Shown: positions 26,770-36,276 of the stretch, one piece after another
Numbering within the stretch: the first letter of the stretch is position 1
How the letters are laid out: every line of letters starts with the position of its first letter
Assembly (NCBI GenBank): GCA_902802265.1
Contig: CADCLN010000010.1
Location: 27,293 to 91,292 of the forward strand
Length of the DNA: 64,000 bases
From: an uncultured Bacteroidales bacterium
GTDB taxonomy: Bacteria > Bacteroidota > Bacteroidia > Bacteroidales > Bacteroidaceae
Reading direction: 5' to 3'
Notes under the pieces: model-generated
Seen by the model: the letters and a program-made list of their open reading frames with translations, nothing else
Database searches by the model: none
What the model was told of the DNA's origin: nothing
Translations under genes and position numbers: made by a program

Positions 26770-27414
26770 TTACAATTTAAAGATCTGGTCGTATTGTAAA
26801 TCAATATGTTTACCAATCGAAGTTGTAATGATGCCAGCTCCCTGTTTCCCCGCTTCCGTGGTCAGAATGTGTCCCATAATAGCAGAATTGGCATCGTCCA
26901 AGTGGCTAATAGGCTCATCCACAAACACAAAGTCGAAAGGCTGGCACAATGTACGGATAAGGGCAACACGCTGCTGCTGACCAAACGACATCCGGCCAAT
27001 CAATGCCGTCTGCTTGTCGGCAATGCCCAGCATCTCAAACCACTCCTCTATCTGCTTTTTCTTCTGATAACCTGTCAGTTTGTTCTTTATCTGCACATTC
27101 TCCCACGCCGTCAGTTCCGGAAACAAGCGCAGCTCCTGCCACAACAAGGCAATGTGCTGCTTGCGCACTTCCACCCAGTCAGCAATGGTGAGTTGACGCA
27201 CATTCTTGCCGTCAAACAAGATGTCGCCTAGATAGTCCCGACGGTAACCATAGATATAGCTACAGATTGAGGATTTACCCGTGCCGCTATTTGCCTCCAC
27301 CAGATAGATTTTATTTTTTTCAAACGCCACATCGTGGTTCCAGATGTCCGACACCACATCGTTGCGGCTTTCGAACACCTTCGGCAAGGTGTGGAGCAAT
27401 TGTATTTTCTCCAT
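26770..27414 (-). CDS. ABC transporter ATP-binding protein with degenerate motifs
   Basis: 214 residues from the ATG at 27414 (MEKIQLLHTL). A longer frame back to 27480 would overlap the preceding gene and adds unrelated sequence. Walker A is ANSGTGKSS (41-49), with Ala where the first Gly is usual; the Q-loop is LLWQELRLFPELT, the signature is MSFGQQQR (142-149) instead of LSGGQ, and Walker B is DFVFVDEP. The H-switch position reads TTSIGK, with no histidine in the usual place. It is a small MacB/LolD-like ATPase partnered with the permease downstream. Whether it hydrolyses ATP efficiently is uncertain. It starts 4 bases after the DUF4836 gene. Confidence 0.82.
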   Translation of the reverse strand: MEKIQLLHTLPKVFESRNDVVSDIWNHDVAFEKNKIYLVEANSGTGKSSICSYIYGYRRDYLGDILFDGKNVRQLTIADWVEVRKQHIALLWQELRLFPELTAWENVQIKNKLTGYQKKKQIEEWFEMLGIADKQTALIGRMSFGQQQRVALIRTLCQPFDFVFVDEPISHLDDANSAIMGHILTTEAGKQGAGIITTSIGKHIDLQYDQIFKL

Positions 27415-27418
27415 TTTA

Positions 27419-28891
27419 TTATTGAAGTAAGGCTTTAAGAAAATTAACCGATGAATCCTTAATTTCCACAGTAAGTTCAACGCTGTTGGACGACCGTGAT
27501 TTCAACGTCAGCGACTTCATCTGTCCCATCACTTTGTTCACTATTCCCAACTTTAATGGGGTATCGCTGAGCAAATTCTCCAAATCCACAAACACATAAA
27601 GCTGCTGCTTCTTGATTTCATCCGACAACGGATCGAGCAATTGACTGCGCTTTGAAATGTTGTTGGCAGCAAACATCTTCGCCGACGCAAAATACACATC
27701 ATCACCGTCAAGTCCCCAGTTCAGAGTATATTCCGGCATCTTCAGAACGAAATGATTATCCTTCGCCTGCGTCATGCTCATGCCATACTCCTTCATGGTG
27801 TCCCGCCAGTAGTCCACGTCCTTCATGAAGTCCTTGTTGTCAACCTTTGCTGTCAGCATAAAGTCCTGCGAAAGCATTTGTTTTCCAGAGAAATCCTTTG
27901 GAAGCGTTATCGCCACATCACCATCAACCGCACGCAGAATAGCCTCCACGTCAATGGCTCGTTCCAGGGCTACCAACAACATCTTTGCCTGCTCATCCCG
28001 CTTCAACTGGTCCAGCAGCCACGACCCCTTCACACCCAGACAAGCCCAAACCGCAAAACCTTCCATCGGAGCCTGAATGTAACGACCCTCTATCTTGTGA
28101 AAGTTCTTGTTCCCTTCCTCTAACAGCTTCTTGGCAGCATTCGACTTGCCCTGAATATCAGCCGTCAGCACAGCCTTGCCGTCTTGAAATGCCACTGCAG
28201 AGAACACCTCCAGGTCCACCAGACGGACACCCTTCGGAATGAACGAGTACAGCGTGCCCAGCACATCCTCCGAAAGCGCGGCACCATTGCTGTATGCCAC
28301 CACGTCGCAGTCACCACGTTTCTCCATCTGGCTATATGTTTCCGTACCGACAAAGCTGAAGTCCTTCTCCAAATCCATCAATCCAAGTGCAATCTGCCGT
28401 GTCTGCATCACATTGCCGTCACCCGCATTTGCCAGCACCAACATCGTGTGACTGTTGTAGCTCATCACTATGTCGTCCAGCAAAATAGACTGCTTCACTC
28501 CATCTTCCTCCGGAGCCGTCTGGGCAATGCCCTGCGAGGCCAACATCCCAATGAATTTCTCCACGTCGTCGGCATCGTCAATCCGCATCGTCACCCCTAC
28601 AAAATTGCCAGCCTTGAAACCATACAGCGGCGAGGTGAAGTCGATGCCCATGTCGCCTGGATTCTCCATGTAATGCCGCAACTGCTGCTTGGCATCACCT
28701 GCAGTAATAAGTCCTAAATACCGGTTCAGAAATTGCATCAGTCCAGAATTCGCCAAATCGCCTTCCTGAACAATATGGGCCACATTCACGCTGACCACCA
28801 CAGAGGCTTCTTGAGGTACGACCTGCACATAATCGGTCTTGTGGCAAGCCACAAACAATACTGCTGCTAATAATAATTTTACAATTTTCAT
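27419..28891 (-). CDS. DUF4836 family lipoprotein
   Basis: 490 residues. The N-terminus MKIVKLLLAAVLFVAC is a lipoprotein signal with lipobox FVAC at Cys16. The body matches DUF4836, a Bacteroidota family of periplasmic or surface lipoproteins: VPQEASVVVSVNVAHIVQEGDL near 26-47, GNFVGVTMRIDDADDVEKFI, and DGDVAITLPKDF later. Function is unknown. It directly precedes the ABC ATPase (4 bases) and follows rsmE by 20 bases. Its position suggests it is expressed with the transporter and might be its envelope partner, but that is only context. Confidence 0.82.
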   Translation of the reverse strand: MKIVKLLLAAVLFVACHKTDYVQVVPQEASVVVSVNVAHIVQEGDLANSGLMQFLNRYLGLITAGDAKQQLRHYMENPGDMGIDFTSPLYGFKAGNFVGVTMRIDDADDVEKFIGMLASQGIAQTAPEEDGVKQSILLDDIVMSYNSHTMLVLANAGDGNVMQTRQIALGLMDLEKDFSFVGTETYSQMEKRGDCDVVAYSNGAALSEDVLGTLYSFIPKGVRLVDLEVFSAVAFQDGKAVLTADIQGKSNAAKKLLEEGNKNFHKIEGRYIQAPMEGFAVWACLGVKGSWLLDQLKRDEQAKMLLVALERAIDVEAILRAVDGDVAITLPKDFSGKQMLSQDFMLTAKVDNKDFMKDVDYWRDTMKEYGMSMTQAKDNHFVLKMPEYTLNWGLDGDDVYFASAKMFAANNISKRSQLLDPLSDEIKKQQLYVFVDLENLLSDTPLKLGIVNKVMGQMKSLTLKSRSSNSVELTVEIKDSSVNFLKALLQ

Positions 28892-28911
28892 AATATTCTG
28901 AGTTTTTCTGA

Positions 28912-29655
28912 TTATTCTGAATTTTTCTGATTCATCATCACTACCGCCAACAAAGCAGCCGTCTCGGTACGCAGTCGGGCTGCCCCTAAAGATACACTCT
29001 GAAAACCTGCAGCCTCTGCCAAGCGCACTTCTTCTACTGAAAAATCGCCCTCCGGACCTACTAGCACCAAGGCATCCTCGCCCTGCACAAGCACATCACG
29101 CAACAGCTTCTTTTCACCCAACGAAGGCTCATCATAGCAATGGCAGATAAATTTATTTTTCAAATCCTTATACCGATTTATTGAACTGACACTTTCAATA
29201 AACTGCTTGAAGCTAACCAATTCGTTCAGCACAGGTTTCTCTGCCTTCCGGCTCTGCTTCATGGCCGACACGAGAATCTTCTCGATGCGATCCATCTTGA
29301 CCAAGGTGCGTAATGAAAACTGGCAACGCAGGAACGTCAGTTCGTCAAATCCTATCTCCGTCGCTTTCTCTGCAAACCACTCCGTGCGGTCGATGTTCTT
29401 CGTCGGAGCCATCGCCAAATGCAAATGCCCCTGCCAAGCCTTCTGCTGCAGATGGGTAGCCTTGATTTGGTAATGGCAATGTCTCTTGTCGGTCGATGTA
29501 ATCACAGCATCGTGGAAATTCCCCACCCCGTCAATCAGCACAATCTCATCGCCGGCTTGCAGTCGCAACACACGCATAGCATGTTGAGCCTCCTCTTCTG
29601 GCAGCTCTTGCTGATTCAGCCCATCGGGCACATAGAAATAGCGTACTTCCTTCAT
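28912..29655 (-). CDS. rsmE: 16S rRNA (uracil1498-N3)-methyltransferase
   Basis: 247 residues, normal length. RsmE methylates U1498 of 16S rRNA in the assembled 30S subunit. It has an N-terminal PUA-like domain (HAMRVLRLQAGDEIVLIDG) and a C-terminal SPOUT knot domain with LVGPEGDFSVEEV and the SAM-binding SLGAARLRTETAAL. Its start codon overlaps the tsaD stop (ATGA, 29652-29655), showing translational coupling. Confidence 0.96.
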   Translation of the reverse strand: MKEVRYFYVPDGLNQQELPEEEAQHAMRVLRLQAGDEIVLIDGVGNFHDAVITSTDKRHCHYQIKATHLQQKAWQGHLHLAMAPTKNIDRTEWFAEKATEIGFDELTFLRCQFSLRTLVKMDRIEKILVSAMKQSRKAEKPVLNELVSFKQFIESVSSINRYKDLKNKFICHCYDEPSLGEKKLLRDVLVQGEDALVLVGPEGDFSVEEVRLAEAAGFQSVSLGAARLRTETAALLAVVMMNQKNSE

Positions 29656-30662
29656 GCCATCCGTGCGTAGGCCGGCAAATCTATGCTGGCAAAGTCCTTA
29701 TCTAAATATTTGAAATAACCTGTGATGCCTATCATGGCAGCATTGTCGGTCGTGTAGCTGAACTTCGGAATGAAGATGGTCCAGTGATACCGCCAAGCAT
29801 GATCCCGAAAGGCATTTCTCAGCCCTGTATTGGCGCTGACACCACCTGCCACAGCCACTTGCCGTATGCCTGTATCTTTCACCGCCAAACGTAGCTTCTT
29901 CATCAGAATATCCACCACAGTCTTCTCTAACGATGCCGCCAGGTCAGCCTTGTGATGTTCCACAAAGTCGGGGTCATCCTGTTGCCAGTCCTGCAGGTGA
30001 TAAAGAAACGACGTCTTCAGCCCCGAGAAACTGTAGTCGTAACCTTTGATATTGGGCTTGCTAAATTCAAAAGCATCGGGATTGCCCTCGCGAGCCAATT
30101 TGTCGATGATGGGACCACCAGGATAACCCAACCCCATCACCTTCGCACATTTATCTATGCATTCTCCCGCCGCGTCGTCGATGGTTGCCCCGATAATCTC
30201 CATATCCTTGTAGCTATTCACCCTCACAATCTGGCTGTTTCCACCGCTTACGAGCAGACATAAAAACGGGAATGTAGGCTGACGATGGTCTTCATCTTTT
30301 TCTTTAATAAAATGTGCTAACACATGACCCTGAAGATGGTTAACATCAATCATGGGAACGCCCAAACTACGAGCAAACCCTTTGGCAAAACTCACACCCA
30401 CCAACAGCGAACCCATCAGCCCAGGCCCACGGGTAAACGCCACGGCACCAAGGTCTTCCTTCTTGATGCCCGCCCGCCTAATGGCAGCATCCACCACGGG
30501 CACAATGTTCTGCTGGTGCGCACGGCTTGCCAATTCAGGAACAACCCCGCCATACTCCTCATGCACAGCCTGACTCGCCGTCACATTGCTCAGCAGGATG
30601 TCGTCCTGCAACACCGCCGCGCTGGTGTCGTCACAGCTGCTTTCTATCGCTAAAATATACAT
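29652..30662 (-). CDS. tsaD: tRNA N6-adenosine threonylcarbamoyltransferase TsaD
   Basis: 336 residues from the ATG at 30662 (MYILAIESSCDDTSAAV), the standard TsaD N-terminus. A start at 30701 would add an atypical 13-residue leader. TsaD with TsaB and TsaE transfers the threonylcarbamoyl group to A37 of ANN-decoding tRNAs. The metal-binding histidines are visible in HLQGHVLAHF, the substrate loops in SGGNSQIV and YPGGPIIDKLA, and the ATP-binding stretch in YSFSGLKTSF. The gene sits in the map-tsaD-rsmE group of basic translation genes; map ends 36 bases upstream. Confidence 0.97.
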   Translation of the reverse strand: MYILAIESSCDDTSAAVLQDDILLSNVTASQAVHEEYGGVVPELASRAHQQNIVPVVDAAIRRAGIKKEDLGAVAFTRGPGLMGSLLVGVSFAKGFARSLGVPMIDVNHLQGHVLAHFIKEKDEDHRQPTFPFLCLLVSGGNSQIVRVNSYKDMEIIGATIDDAAGECIDKCAKVMGLGYPGGPIIDKLAREGNPDAFEFSKPNIKGYDYSFSGLKTSFLYHLQDWQQDDPDFVEHHKADLAASLEKTVVDILMKKLRLAVKDTGIRQVAVAGGVSANTGLRNAFRDHAWRYHWTIFIPKFSYTTDNAAMIGITGYFKYLDKDFASIDLPAYARMA

Positions 30663-30697
30663 AGTCTTCTCTTGTTTACAAATTCCTGTTTCCTCGC

Positions 30698-31564
30698 TCA
30701 CCAGCTCAAAACCTCAACACCCTCGTCTGTCATCACAAACGTATGTTCCCATTGTGCACTCGGCAACTCATCTTCAGAGACAACAGTCCATCCATCATCC
30801 TCATCCACAAACACATGCCAATCTCCCATATTTACCATCGGTTCAATGGTAAAGACCATGCCTGGCACCAACAGCATACCGCTACCTTTCTTGCCATAAT
30901 GCTCCACATCGGGCTCTTCATGGAAGGCGTTGCCCGTGCCGTGACCACAAAGGTCACGCACAATCGTAAACCCATTCCTATGAGCATGCTTGGCGATGGC
31001 ATTACCGATATCCCCCACAAAACAATAGGGTTTGGCAGTCTCCTGCCCAATCTTCAGACACTCCCACGCTACATCCACCAGCTTCTGCTTCTCAGGCGTC
31101 GTCTCACCTATAACAAACATCCGACTGGCATCCGCAAAATAGCCGTCCAGAATCGTCGTGCAATCCACATTGATGATGTCGCCTTCTTCCAGAATTTCGT
31201 CCTCGTTGGGAATACCATGGCACACCACCTCGTTAATGCTCGTGCAGCAACTTTTCGGAAAGCCCTCATAACCCAGACAGGCTGGCGTAGCATGATGGTC
31301 CATCGTGTATTGATAGACAAGTTCGTCAATCTCCAAAGTTGACATCCCCGCCTTGATATTGCTCGCCACGGCGTCGAGCACACCCGTATTCACTACTCCG
31401 GCTGCACGAATACCTTCAATCTGCTCCTGTGTCTTGATCAATTCACGTGTAGGCACCAAATGCCCCTTGTTCTGCAAAGCCAGAATGCGGCGGTCCATCT
31501 CCGTGAAGGGTGCACCGGCAGGCACATGCCAATTCCTTTTGCACTTCTTTTTATAAAAACGCAT
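30698..31564 (-). CDS. map: Methionine aminopeptidase type I
   Basis: 288 residues from the ATG at 31564 (MRFYKKKCKRN); one four codons upstream (31576) is less likely. The pita-bread fold metal ligands are all present: NVDCTTILDGYFADASRMF (two Asp), LCGHGTG (His), FTIEPMVN (Glu) and WEHTFVMT (Glu). An N-terminal extension of about 40 residues (KKKCKRNWHVPAGAPF) precedes the catalytic core, as in type Ib and other Bacteroidales enzymes; only part of a possible cysteine motif is seen. It removes initiator methionine from nascent proteins. It heads the long minus-strand block. Confidence 0.96.
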   Translation of the reverse strand: MRFYKKKCKRNWHVPAGAPFTEMDRRILALQNKGHLVPTRELIKTQEQIEGIRAAGVVNTGVLDAVASNIKAGMSTLEIDELVYQYTMDHHATPACLGYEGFPKSCCTSINEVVCHGIPNEDEILEEGDIINVDCTTILDGYFADASRMFVIGETTPEKQKLVDVAWECLKIGQETAKPYCFVGDIGNAIAKHAHRNGFTIVRDLCGHGTGNAFHEEPDVEHYGKKGSGMLLVPGMVFTIEPMVNMGDWHVFVDEDDGWTVVSEDELPSAQWEHTFVMTDEGVEVLSW

Positions 31565-31584
31565 ACAAAAATACAATTTTCTTG

Positions 31585-31643
31585 CAAAGTTACGTCTTTT
31601 TTCGGGTTTTGTGCGGTTATTTGAAATGAAACTGCTACTTTTG
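31585..31643. promoter_or_regulatory. Divergent -7 elements between map and the small lipoprotein gene
   Basis: TAACTTTG on the minus strand (plus-strand 31585-31592) faces map, and TACTTTTG on the plus strand (31636-31643) faces the gene at 31740. Both match TAnnTTTG. The -33 elements are not clear. Confidence 0.5.
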
Positions 31644-31739
31644 CAACAAATTTAACACGAATTACACGATTTTTTTCACATGAACCCTTAGCTCGGTGAA
31701 GTCAACCATACCACTAACTAAATTTTTCAAACACCCAAT

Positions 31740-32312
31740 ATGAAAAAAACACTTATTTACCTCCTCGCAGCTGCAACAATCACAACAACCAGCTGCAAAC
31801 AAACAAAAAAAGCACCCGTACCTGAACGAGTGGTCGAAACCATCGACGAAGAAACCGGCATCAGCAGCCTCCGTGAACTCCACATCAACGACAGCGTCAC
31901 AGTGGCAAACAAGACCTACACCTACCAGTTCGACTTCACCCCTACAGAAGCCGTAGTACGCAACCCACAGGGCGACGACTACTACGACAATCAGGTATCC
32001 CTCGCCATCCGTCAAGGCAACCACGAAGTCCTCAACCGCATCTTCACAAAGGCAGACTTCAAGGCTCTGGTACCCAGCGAATTCCTGAACACCAGCACCC
32101 TTTGCGGCTTCACCTACGACTACACATCGGATGACTCCTCAGCCCTCTACTTCATCGCCACCGTCGGTGATGCCGACGAAACGGCAGATATGTCATTTCC
32201 CATCCGACTGAAAATTACCCCTTCTGGCAATATTTCGATGGAAAAAGCCACCGACCTCGAAACAGAGCCTATTCGCCCAGGCATGACCCTCGACCCCACC
32301 GACGACGTGTAG
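31740..32312 (+). CDS. Small lipoprotein, DUF4738-like
   Basis: 190 residues with a lipoprotein signal (MKKTLIYLLAAATITTTSC, lipobox TTSC). The remainder is a compact beta-rich domain resembling DUF4738 of Prevotella and Bacteroides (INDSVTVANKTYTYQFDFTP, FTYDYTSDDSSALYFIATVG, FPIRLKI). It has no catalytic signature and no known role. It has its own promoter and is followed by a 554-base gap containing repeat array 2, so it is probably monocistronic. Confidence 0.7.
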   Translation: MKKTLIYLLAAATITTTSCKQTKKAPVPERVVETIDEETGISSLRELHINDSVTVANKTYTYQFDFTPTEAVVRNPQGDDYYDNQVSLAIRQGNHEVLNRIFTKADFKALVPSEFLNTSTLCGFTYDYTSDDSSALYFIATVGDADETADMSFPIRLKITPSGNISMEKATDLETEPIRPGMTLDPTDDV

Positions 32313-32431
32313 CTTTGAAACATTCTTGGACTCCCTGTTAAAACCCATCCTCTAAGACATCCACATCCAGTGTGGACAGATACCAGAAGGCAACACAACG
32401 TACAAAGCCGCAATCTTTCTGCAACATTTTT

Positions 32432-32599
32432 TCTCCCTCCTTCCCATTTCATCGGGAATTTTTTACCATCACATTGGTAAAACATTACCACTGCATTGGT
32501 AAAACTTTACCACTGTATTGGTAAAACTTTACCACTGCAGTGGGACAATTTTACCGATGAAGTGGGAGAAAAATCTCAGTGTAGTGGGAGGACAGTCCT
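32432..32599. repeat. Intergenic 22-bp-period array 2 (GGTAAAACTTTACC drifting to GGGA...TCC units)
   Basis: Units begin at 32432, 32454, 32476, 32498, 32520, 32542, 32564 and 32586, always 22 bases apart. Central units are GGTAAAACNTTACC; flanking ones change to GGGAATTTTTTACC, GGGACAATTTTACC, GGGAGAAAAATCTC and GGGAGGACAGTCCT. In the last, both arms have changed together so pairing is kept. The linkers (ACTGCATT, ACTGTATT, ACTGCAGT, GATGAAGT) form a second palindrome with the unit ends, for example CCACTGCAGTGG at 32532-32543. Confidence 0.9.
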
Positions 32600-32866
32600 G
32601 CCGAACCAGGAACGTTTTCACACTTCGGCGTGAATTAATAAGAAGCTTTTTTTCACCTGTTTTACAGCAGTCGCTATCCCTGTAAAGCACAGCGGTGGAA
32701 CTACACATTATTTATATATAATAGCTGCTGCGACAAAACTCAGCACTCATCACGACGAAATTACACATTATTTATAATATATTTTTTCTCATTCCACAAA
32801 AAATACTTACCTTTGCAGCGATTTTGAATGCAAACATCTAAAACTTAATAACGCAAAAACGTAAAA
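32600..32866 (+). promoter_or_regulatory. glyA leader region: weak hairpin, 15-bp direct repeat and -7 element
   Basis: This stretch after array 2 has no gene. It holds a small TTCG-loop hairpin (32617-32634), an identical 15-mer TACACATTATTTATA at 32702-32716 and 32762-32776 (exactly 60 bases apart), and TACCTTTG (32808-32815), a good -7 element about 52 bases before the glyA start. The repeated AT-rich word could be two upstream activator or promoter copies. Confidence 0.5.
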
Positions 32867-34147
32867 ATGGAAAGAGACAACGTCATCTTCTCGCTCATCG
32901 AGAAGGAACATCAGCGCCAGCTCAAGGGTATCGAGCTCATCGCCAGTGAGAATTTTGTCAGCGACCAGGTCATGGAGGCCATGGGCAGCTACTGCACCAA
33001 CAAGTATGCCGAGGGCTACCCTGGTCATCGCTACTACGGTGGTTGCCAGGTTGTCGATGAAATAGAACAACTCGCCATCGACCGTGCCTGTCAGCTCTTC
33101 GGAGCAGAATATGCCAATGTGCAGCCACACTCTGGCGCACAGGCCAACGCTGCCGTACTGCTGGCTGTACTGAAGCCTGGAGACGTGTTCATGGGTTTGA
33201 ACCTGGACCACGGCGGGCACCTGAGCCACGGTTCGCTGGTCAACACGAGCGGTATCCTGTACAAGCCTGTGGGCTATAACCTAAACAAGGAGACAGGGCG
33301 TGTGGACTATGACGAAATGGAACGCCTGGCAAAAGAACATAAGCCTAAGCTCATCATCGGCGGCGGATCAGCCTATAGTCGTGAATGGGACTACAAGCGC
33401 ATGAGAGCGATTGCCGACGAAGTAGGAGCCCTGCTCATGATCGACATGGCGCACCCTGCCGGTCTTATCGCTGCGGGCTTGCTTGATAATCCTGTGAAGT
33501 ATGCCCACATCGTGACCAGTACAACGCACAAGACCCTGCGTGGCCCACGAGGAGGATTGATACTCTTAGGCAAGGACTTCGATAACCCCTGGGGCTACAC
33601 GACGCCGAAAGGTGTGGTGAAGAAGATGTCGCAGTTGCTCAACTCTGCCGTCTTCCCAGGTCAGCAGGGAGGTCCGCTGGAGCACGTCATCGCTGCCAAG
33701 GCTGTGGCTTTCGGAGAATGTCTGAAACCTGAATGGAAGCAGTATGCCCAGCAGGTGCAGAAGAATGCCAAGGTACTGGCTGAAGAACTGATGAAGCGTG
33801 GCTTCACAATTGTATCTGGCGGCACAGACAACCACTCGATGCTGGTGGACCTGCGTGAGAAATACCCTGACCTGACTGGAAAAGTAGCTGAGAATGCACT
33901 TGTTGCAGCCGACATCACCATCAACAAGAACATGGTGCCGTTTGACACTCGCAGTGCTTTCCAGACCTCTGGTTTCCGTCTCGGCACTCCTGCCATCACG
34001 ACTCGTGGCGCCAAGGAGGACCTCATGGTGCAGATTGCTGCATGGATTGAAGAAGTGCTGAATGACCCTGAAAACACATCTGTTATCGACAAGGTGCGCA
34101 GCGAGGTGAACGAAACGATGAAGGCATATCCGCTCTTTGCATGGTAA
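32867..34147 (+). CDS. glyA: Serine hydroxymethyltransferase
   Basis: 426 residues, normal length. A PLP enzyme that converts serine and tetrahydrofolate to glycine and methylene-tetrahydrofolate in the cytoplasm. Motifs include [11 protein letters not shown] at the N-terminus, [30 protein letters not shown], and the PLP lysine in [14 protein letters not shown]. The final residues overlap the rlmN start (ATG 34141, seven bases shared), so translation of the two is coupled. Confidence 0.98.
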   Translation: MERDNVIFSLIEKEHQRQLKGIELIASENFVSDQVMEAMGSYCTNKYAEGYPGHRYYGGCQVVDEIEQLAIDRACQLFGAEYANVQPHSGAQANAAVLLAVLKPGDVFMGLNLDHGGHLSHGSLVNTSGILYKPVGYNLNKETGRVDYDEMERLAKEHKPKLIIGGGSAYSREWDYKRMRAIADEVGALLMIDMAHPAGLIAAGLLDNPVKYAHIVTSTTHKTLRGPRGGLILLGKDFDNPWGYTTPKGVVKKMSQLLNSAVFPGQQGGPLEHVIAAKAVAFGECLKPEWKQYAQQVQKNAKVLAEELMKRGFTIVSGGTDNHSMLVDLREKYPDLTGKVAENALVAADITINKNMVPFDTRSAFQTSGFRLGTPAITTRGAKEDLMVQIAAWIEEVLNDPENTSVIDKVRSEVNETMKAYPLFAW

Positions 34148-35163
34148 TAAAGCAAGCCCTTATCGGCAAAACGCTGCAGGAACTTCAGGAGATTGCACGT
34201 GCGCTTGACATGCCGAAATTCACAGGCCGGCAGATTGCCGAGTGGATTTATCAGAAACGGGTGAAGAGCATTGCCGAGATGACCAACCTGTCGCTGCTGA
34301 ACCGCGAGAAACTAGCAGAGCGCTACGAGGTGGGGGTTTCTGAGCCCATAGAGATAAAGCGCAGCCAGGACGGTACGGTGAAGTACCTCTTTCCTACGGC
34401 TGACGGCAAATTCGTTGAAACGGTGTATATTCCTGACGGTGAACGGGCTACTCTGTGTGTGAGTTGTCAGGTAGGCTGCAAGATGAACTGCTTGTTCTGT
34501 CAGACAGGCAAACAGGGATGGCAGGGAAACTTGACGGCTACTGATATTCTAAACCAGATTTTCAGCATTGAAGGGCCTGAAACGCTCACGAACATTGTTT
34601 ACATGGGTCAGGGAGAACCGCTGGACAACTACGATGCCGTCATGCGCTCGCTGGAAATCCTTACGGCGAGCTACGGCTGGGCTTGGAGTCCTCGGCGCAT
34701 TACGGTGTCAACGTGTGGACTGCGGAAAAACCTCAAAAGATACCTGGACGAAAGCGACTGTCACTTGGCGGTGAGTCTGCATACACCCTTGCACGAACAG
34801 CGGTTGCGGCTGATGCCGGCAGAAAAGCAGTACCCCATTGCCGACATCGTGGAGCTACTGAAGGATTATGATTGGAGCCATCAGCGACGGCTCACGTTTG
34901 AGTACACGCTGTTGAGAGGCAACGATACGCCCATGCACGCCAAGGAACTGTGTAAACTGCTGGCTGGATTGGATTGCCGAGTGAACCTCATTCGCTGGCA
35001 CAAGATTCCCGATGTGGACCTGCAGCCGGCAAGCGAGGAGAGCATCATTGCTTTCGAGACATACCTGAACCGCCATGGCATTCCTACAACACTGAGGGCT
35101 TCACGTGGACAGGACATCGAGGCTGCGTGTGGTTTACTTTCAACGAAGTTAATCAATAATTAA
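34141..35163 (+). CDS. rlmN: 23S rRNA (adenine2503-C2)/tRNA A37 methyltransferase RlmN
   Basis: 340 residues. A radical SAM methyltransferase of 23S rRNA A2503 and some tRNAs. The iron-sulfur cluster cysteines are in [18 protein letters not shown], the SAM-binding motif is [12 protein letters not shown], and the methyl-carrying cysteine is near the C-terminus in [13 protein letters not shown]. The N-terminal helical domain ([16 protein letters not shown]) is standard. The gene overlaps glyA and is 39 bases upstream of the DUF4837 gene. Confidence 0.97.
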   Translation: MVIKQALIGKTLQELQEIARALDMPKFTGRQIAEWIYQKRVKSIAEMTNLSLLNREKLAERYEVGVSEPIEIKRSQDGTVKYLFPTADGKFVETVYIPDGERATLCVSCQVGCKMNCLFCQTGKQGWQGNLTATDILNQIFSIEGPETLTNIVYMGQGEPLDNYDAVMRSLEILTASYGWAWSPRRITVSTCGLRKNLKRYLDESDCHLAVSLHTPLHEQRLRLMPAEKQYPIADIVELLKDYDWSHQRRLTFEYTLLRGNDTPMHAKELCKLLAGLDCRVNLIRWHKIPDVDLQPASEESIIAFETYLNRHGIPTTLRASRGQDIEAACGLLSTKLINN

Positions 35164-35202
35164 TAAATTGAGTTACAACCCTTAAGAGGCTTGACGAAGT
35201 TT

Positions 35203-36243
35203 ATGAAGAATAAGCTAACATTTTTCTGTGTCCTCTGTCTTCTCTGCGTCGTCTGTGGCTGCTCGGGAGAAAGGCATCCGCATGGATACCGCAAACGCAC
35301 GGCATCGCTGCTGACTCCGAAGTCGAGCGGTAATCCGTATGAAGTGATGACTGTGTGTGAGGATTCTGTCTGGAGTGGCTATGCAGGCAAGGCGCTGCAG
35401 ACCATTCTCGACAAGCCGCTGCTGGGACTGCCACAGGTGGAGGCACAGTTCCACAAGAGTCACATCACGGAGCAACACTATAACCACATCACTCAGATTT
35501 TCAGAAACATTGTCCGCATCAACATTGGCCGTGAATATACCCACCCGATGATGAAGGTGGACCGAGATGTACATGCCACACCGCAACTGATTATCACCAT
35601 TCAGGGACCTGACCAAATCAGTGTGAGTCAGCACATCACCGAGCGCACCAGGGACATCACAACGCTCATCAATAGCGAGGAAATCAACACGGCTGCCAAC
35701 GACTTTTATTATGAACACAACGTGAAGTTCGCCAAAAAAGTCAGGGAGCTATTTGGCTGCGAACTCTACATCCCTGTGGACCTGAAGAAGATGAAGGTAG
35801 GCAAGGATTTCATCTGGGCAAGCAATGACGGGTTGAGCAGCATACAGAATATCTGCATCTACAGCCTGCCCTACGTCAGTGAGAAGATGTTGACCCGTAG
35901 CCCATACATCGCACTGAGAAACAAGGTTATGGCAGACAATATCCCTGGTGAGCATGAGGGCTCAGTAATGACCACCAACAGCGAGTTTGTATTCGTGAAG
36001 AACATCACCGTCAGGGGTGACTTCGCCATGGAAGCAAGAGGACTGTGGGAGATGACCAAAGAGGCGATGGGTGGTCCCTTCGTAAGCCACAGTCGCATCG
36101 ACACCGTCAACAACCGCATCATCACTGTGGAAGGCTTTGTCTATGCTCCTGACAAGATGAAGCGCACCATGCTGCGACGGCTGGAAGCAGCCCTTTACAC
36201 TTTGGAACTGCCCAAACCCGCAGAGAAACCCATAAACCCATAA
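35203..36243 (+). CDS. DUF4837 family lipoprotein
   Basis: 346 residues from the ATG at 35203; a TTG at 35191 is less likely. A lipoprotein signal with several cysteines (FFCVLCLLCVVCGCSG) has the lipobox at the VCGC region. The body matches DUF4837: TPKSSGNPYEVMTVCEDSVW, LGLPQVEAQF, FVFVKNITVRGDFAMEARGLWEM. The family is restricted to Bacteroidota and commonly lies between rlmN and pdxA, as here. Function is unknown; an envelope role is inferred from the signal only. Confidence 0.85.
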   Translation: MKNKLTFFCVLCLLCVVCGCSGERHPHGYRKRTASLLTPKSSGNPYEVMTVCEDSVWSGYAGKALQTILDKPLLGLPQVEAQFHKSHITEQHYNHITQIFRNIVRINIGREYTHPMMKVDRDVHATPQLIITIQGPDQISVSQHITERTRDITTLINSEEINTAANDFYYEHNVKFAKKVRELFGCELYIPVDLKKMKVGKDFIWASNDGLSSIQNICIYSLPYVSEKMLTRSPYIALRNKVMADNIPGEHEGSVMTTNSEFVFVKNITVRGDFAMEARGLWEMTKEAMGGPFVSHSRIDTVNNRIITVEGFVYAPDKMKRTMLRRLEAALYTLELPKPAEKPINP

Positions 36244-36276
36244 GACCAATAAACCTCATAAAGACCCATTAACCCC

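Noticed and set aside
32313-32866. tRNA or riboswitch in the long gap before glyA
   Set aside because: No cloverleaf or known aptamer core could be drawn; the structure seen is explained by the 22-bp array and a small hairpin.
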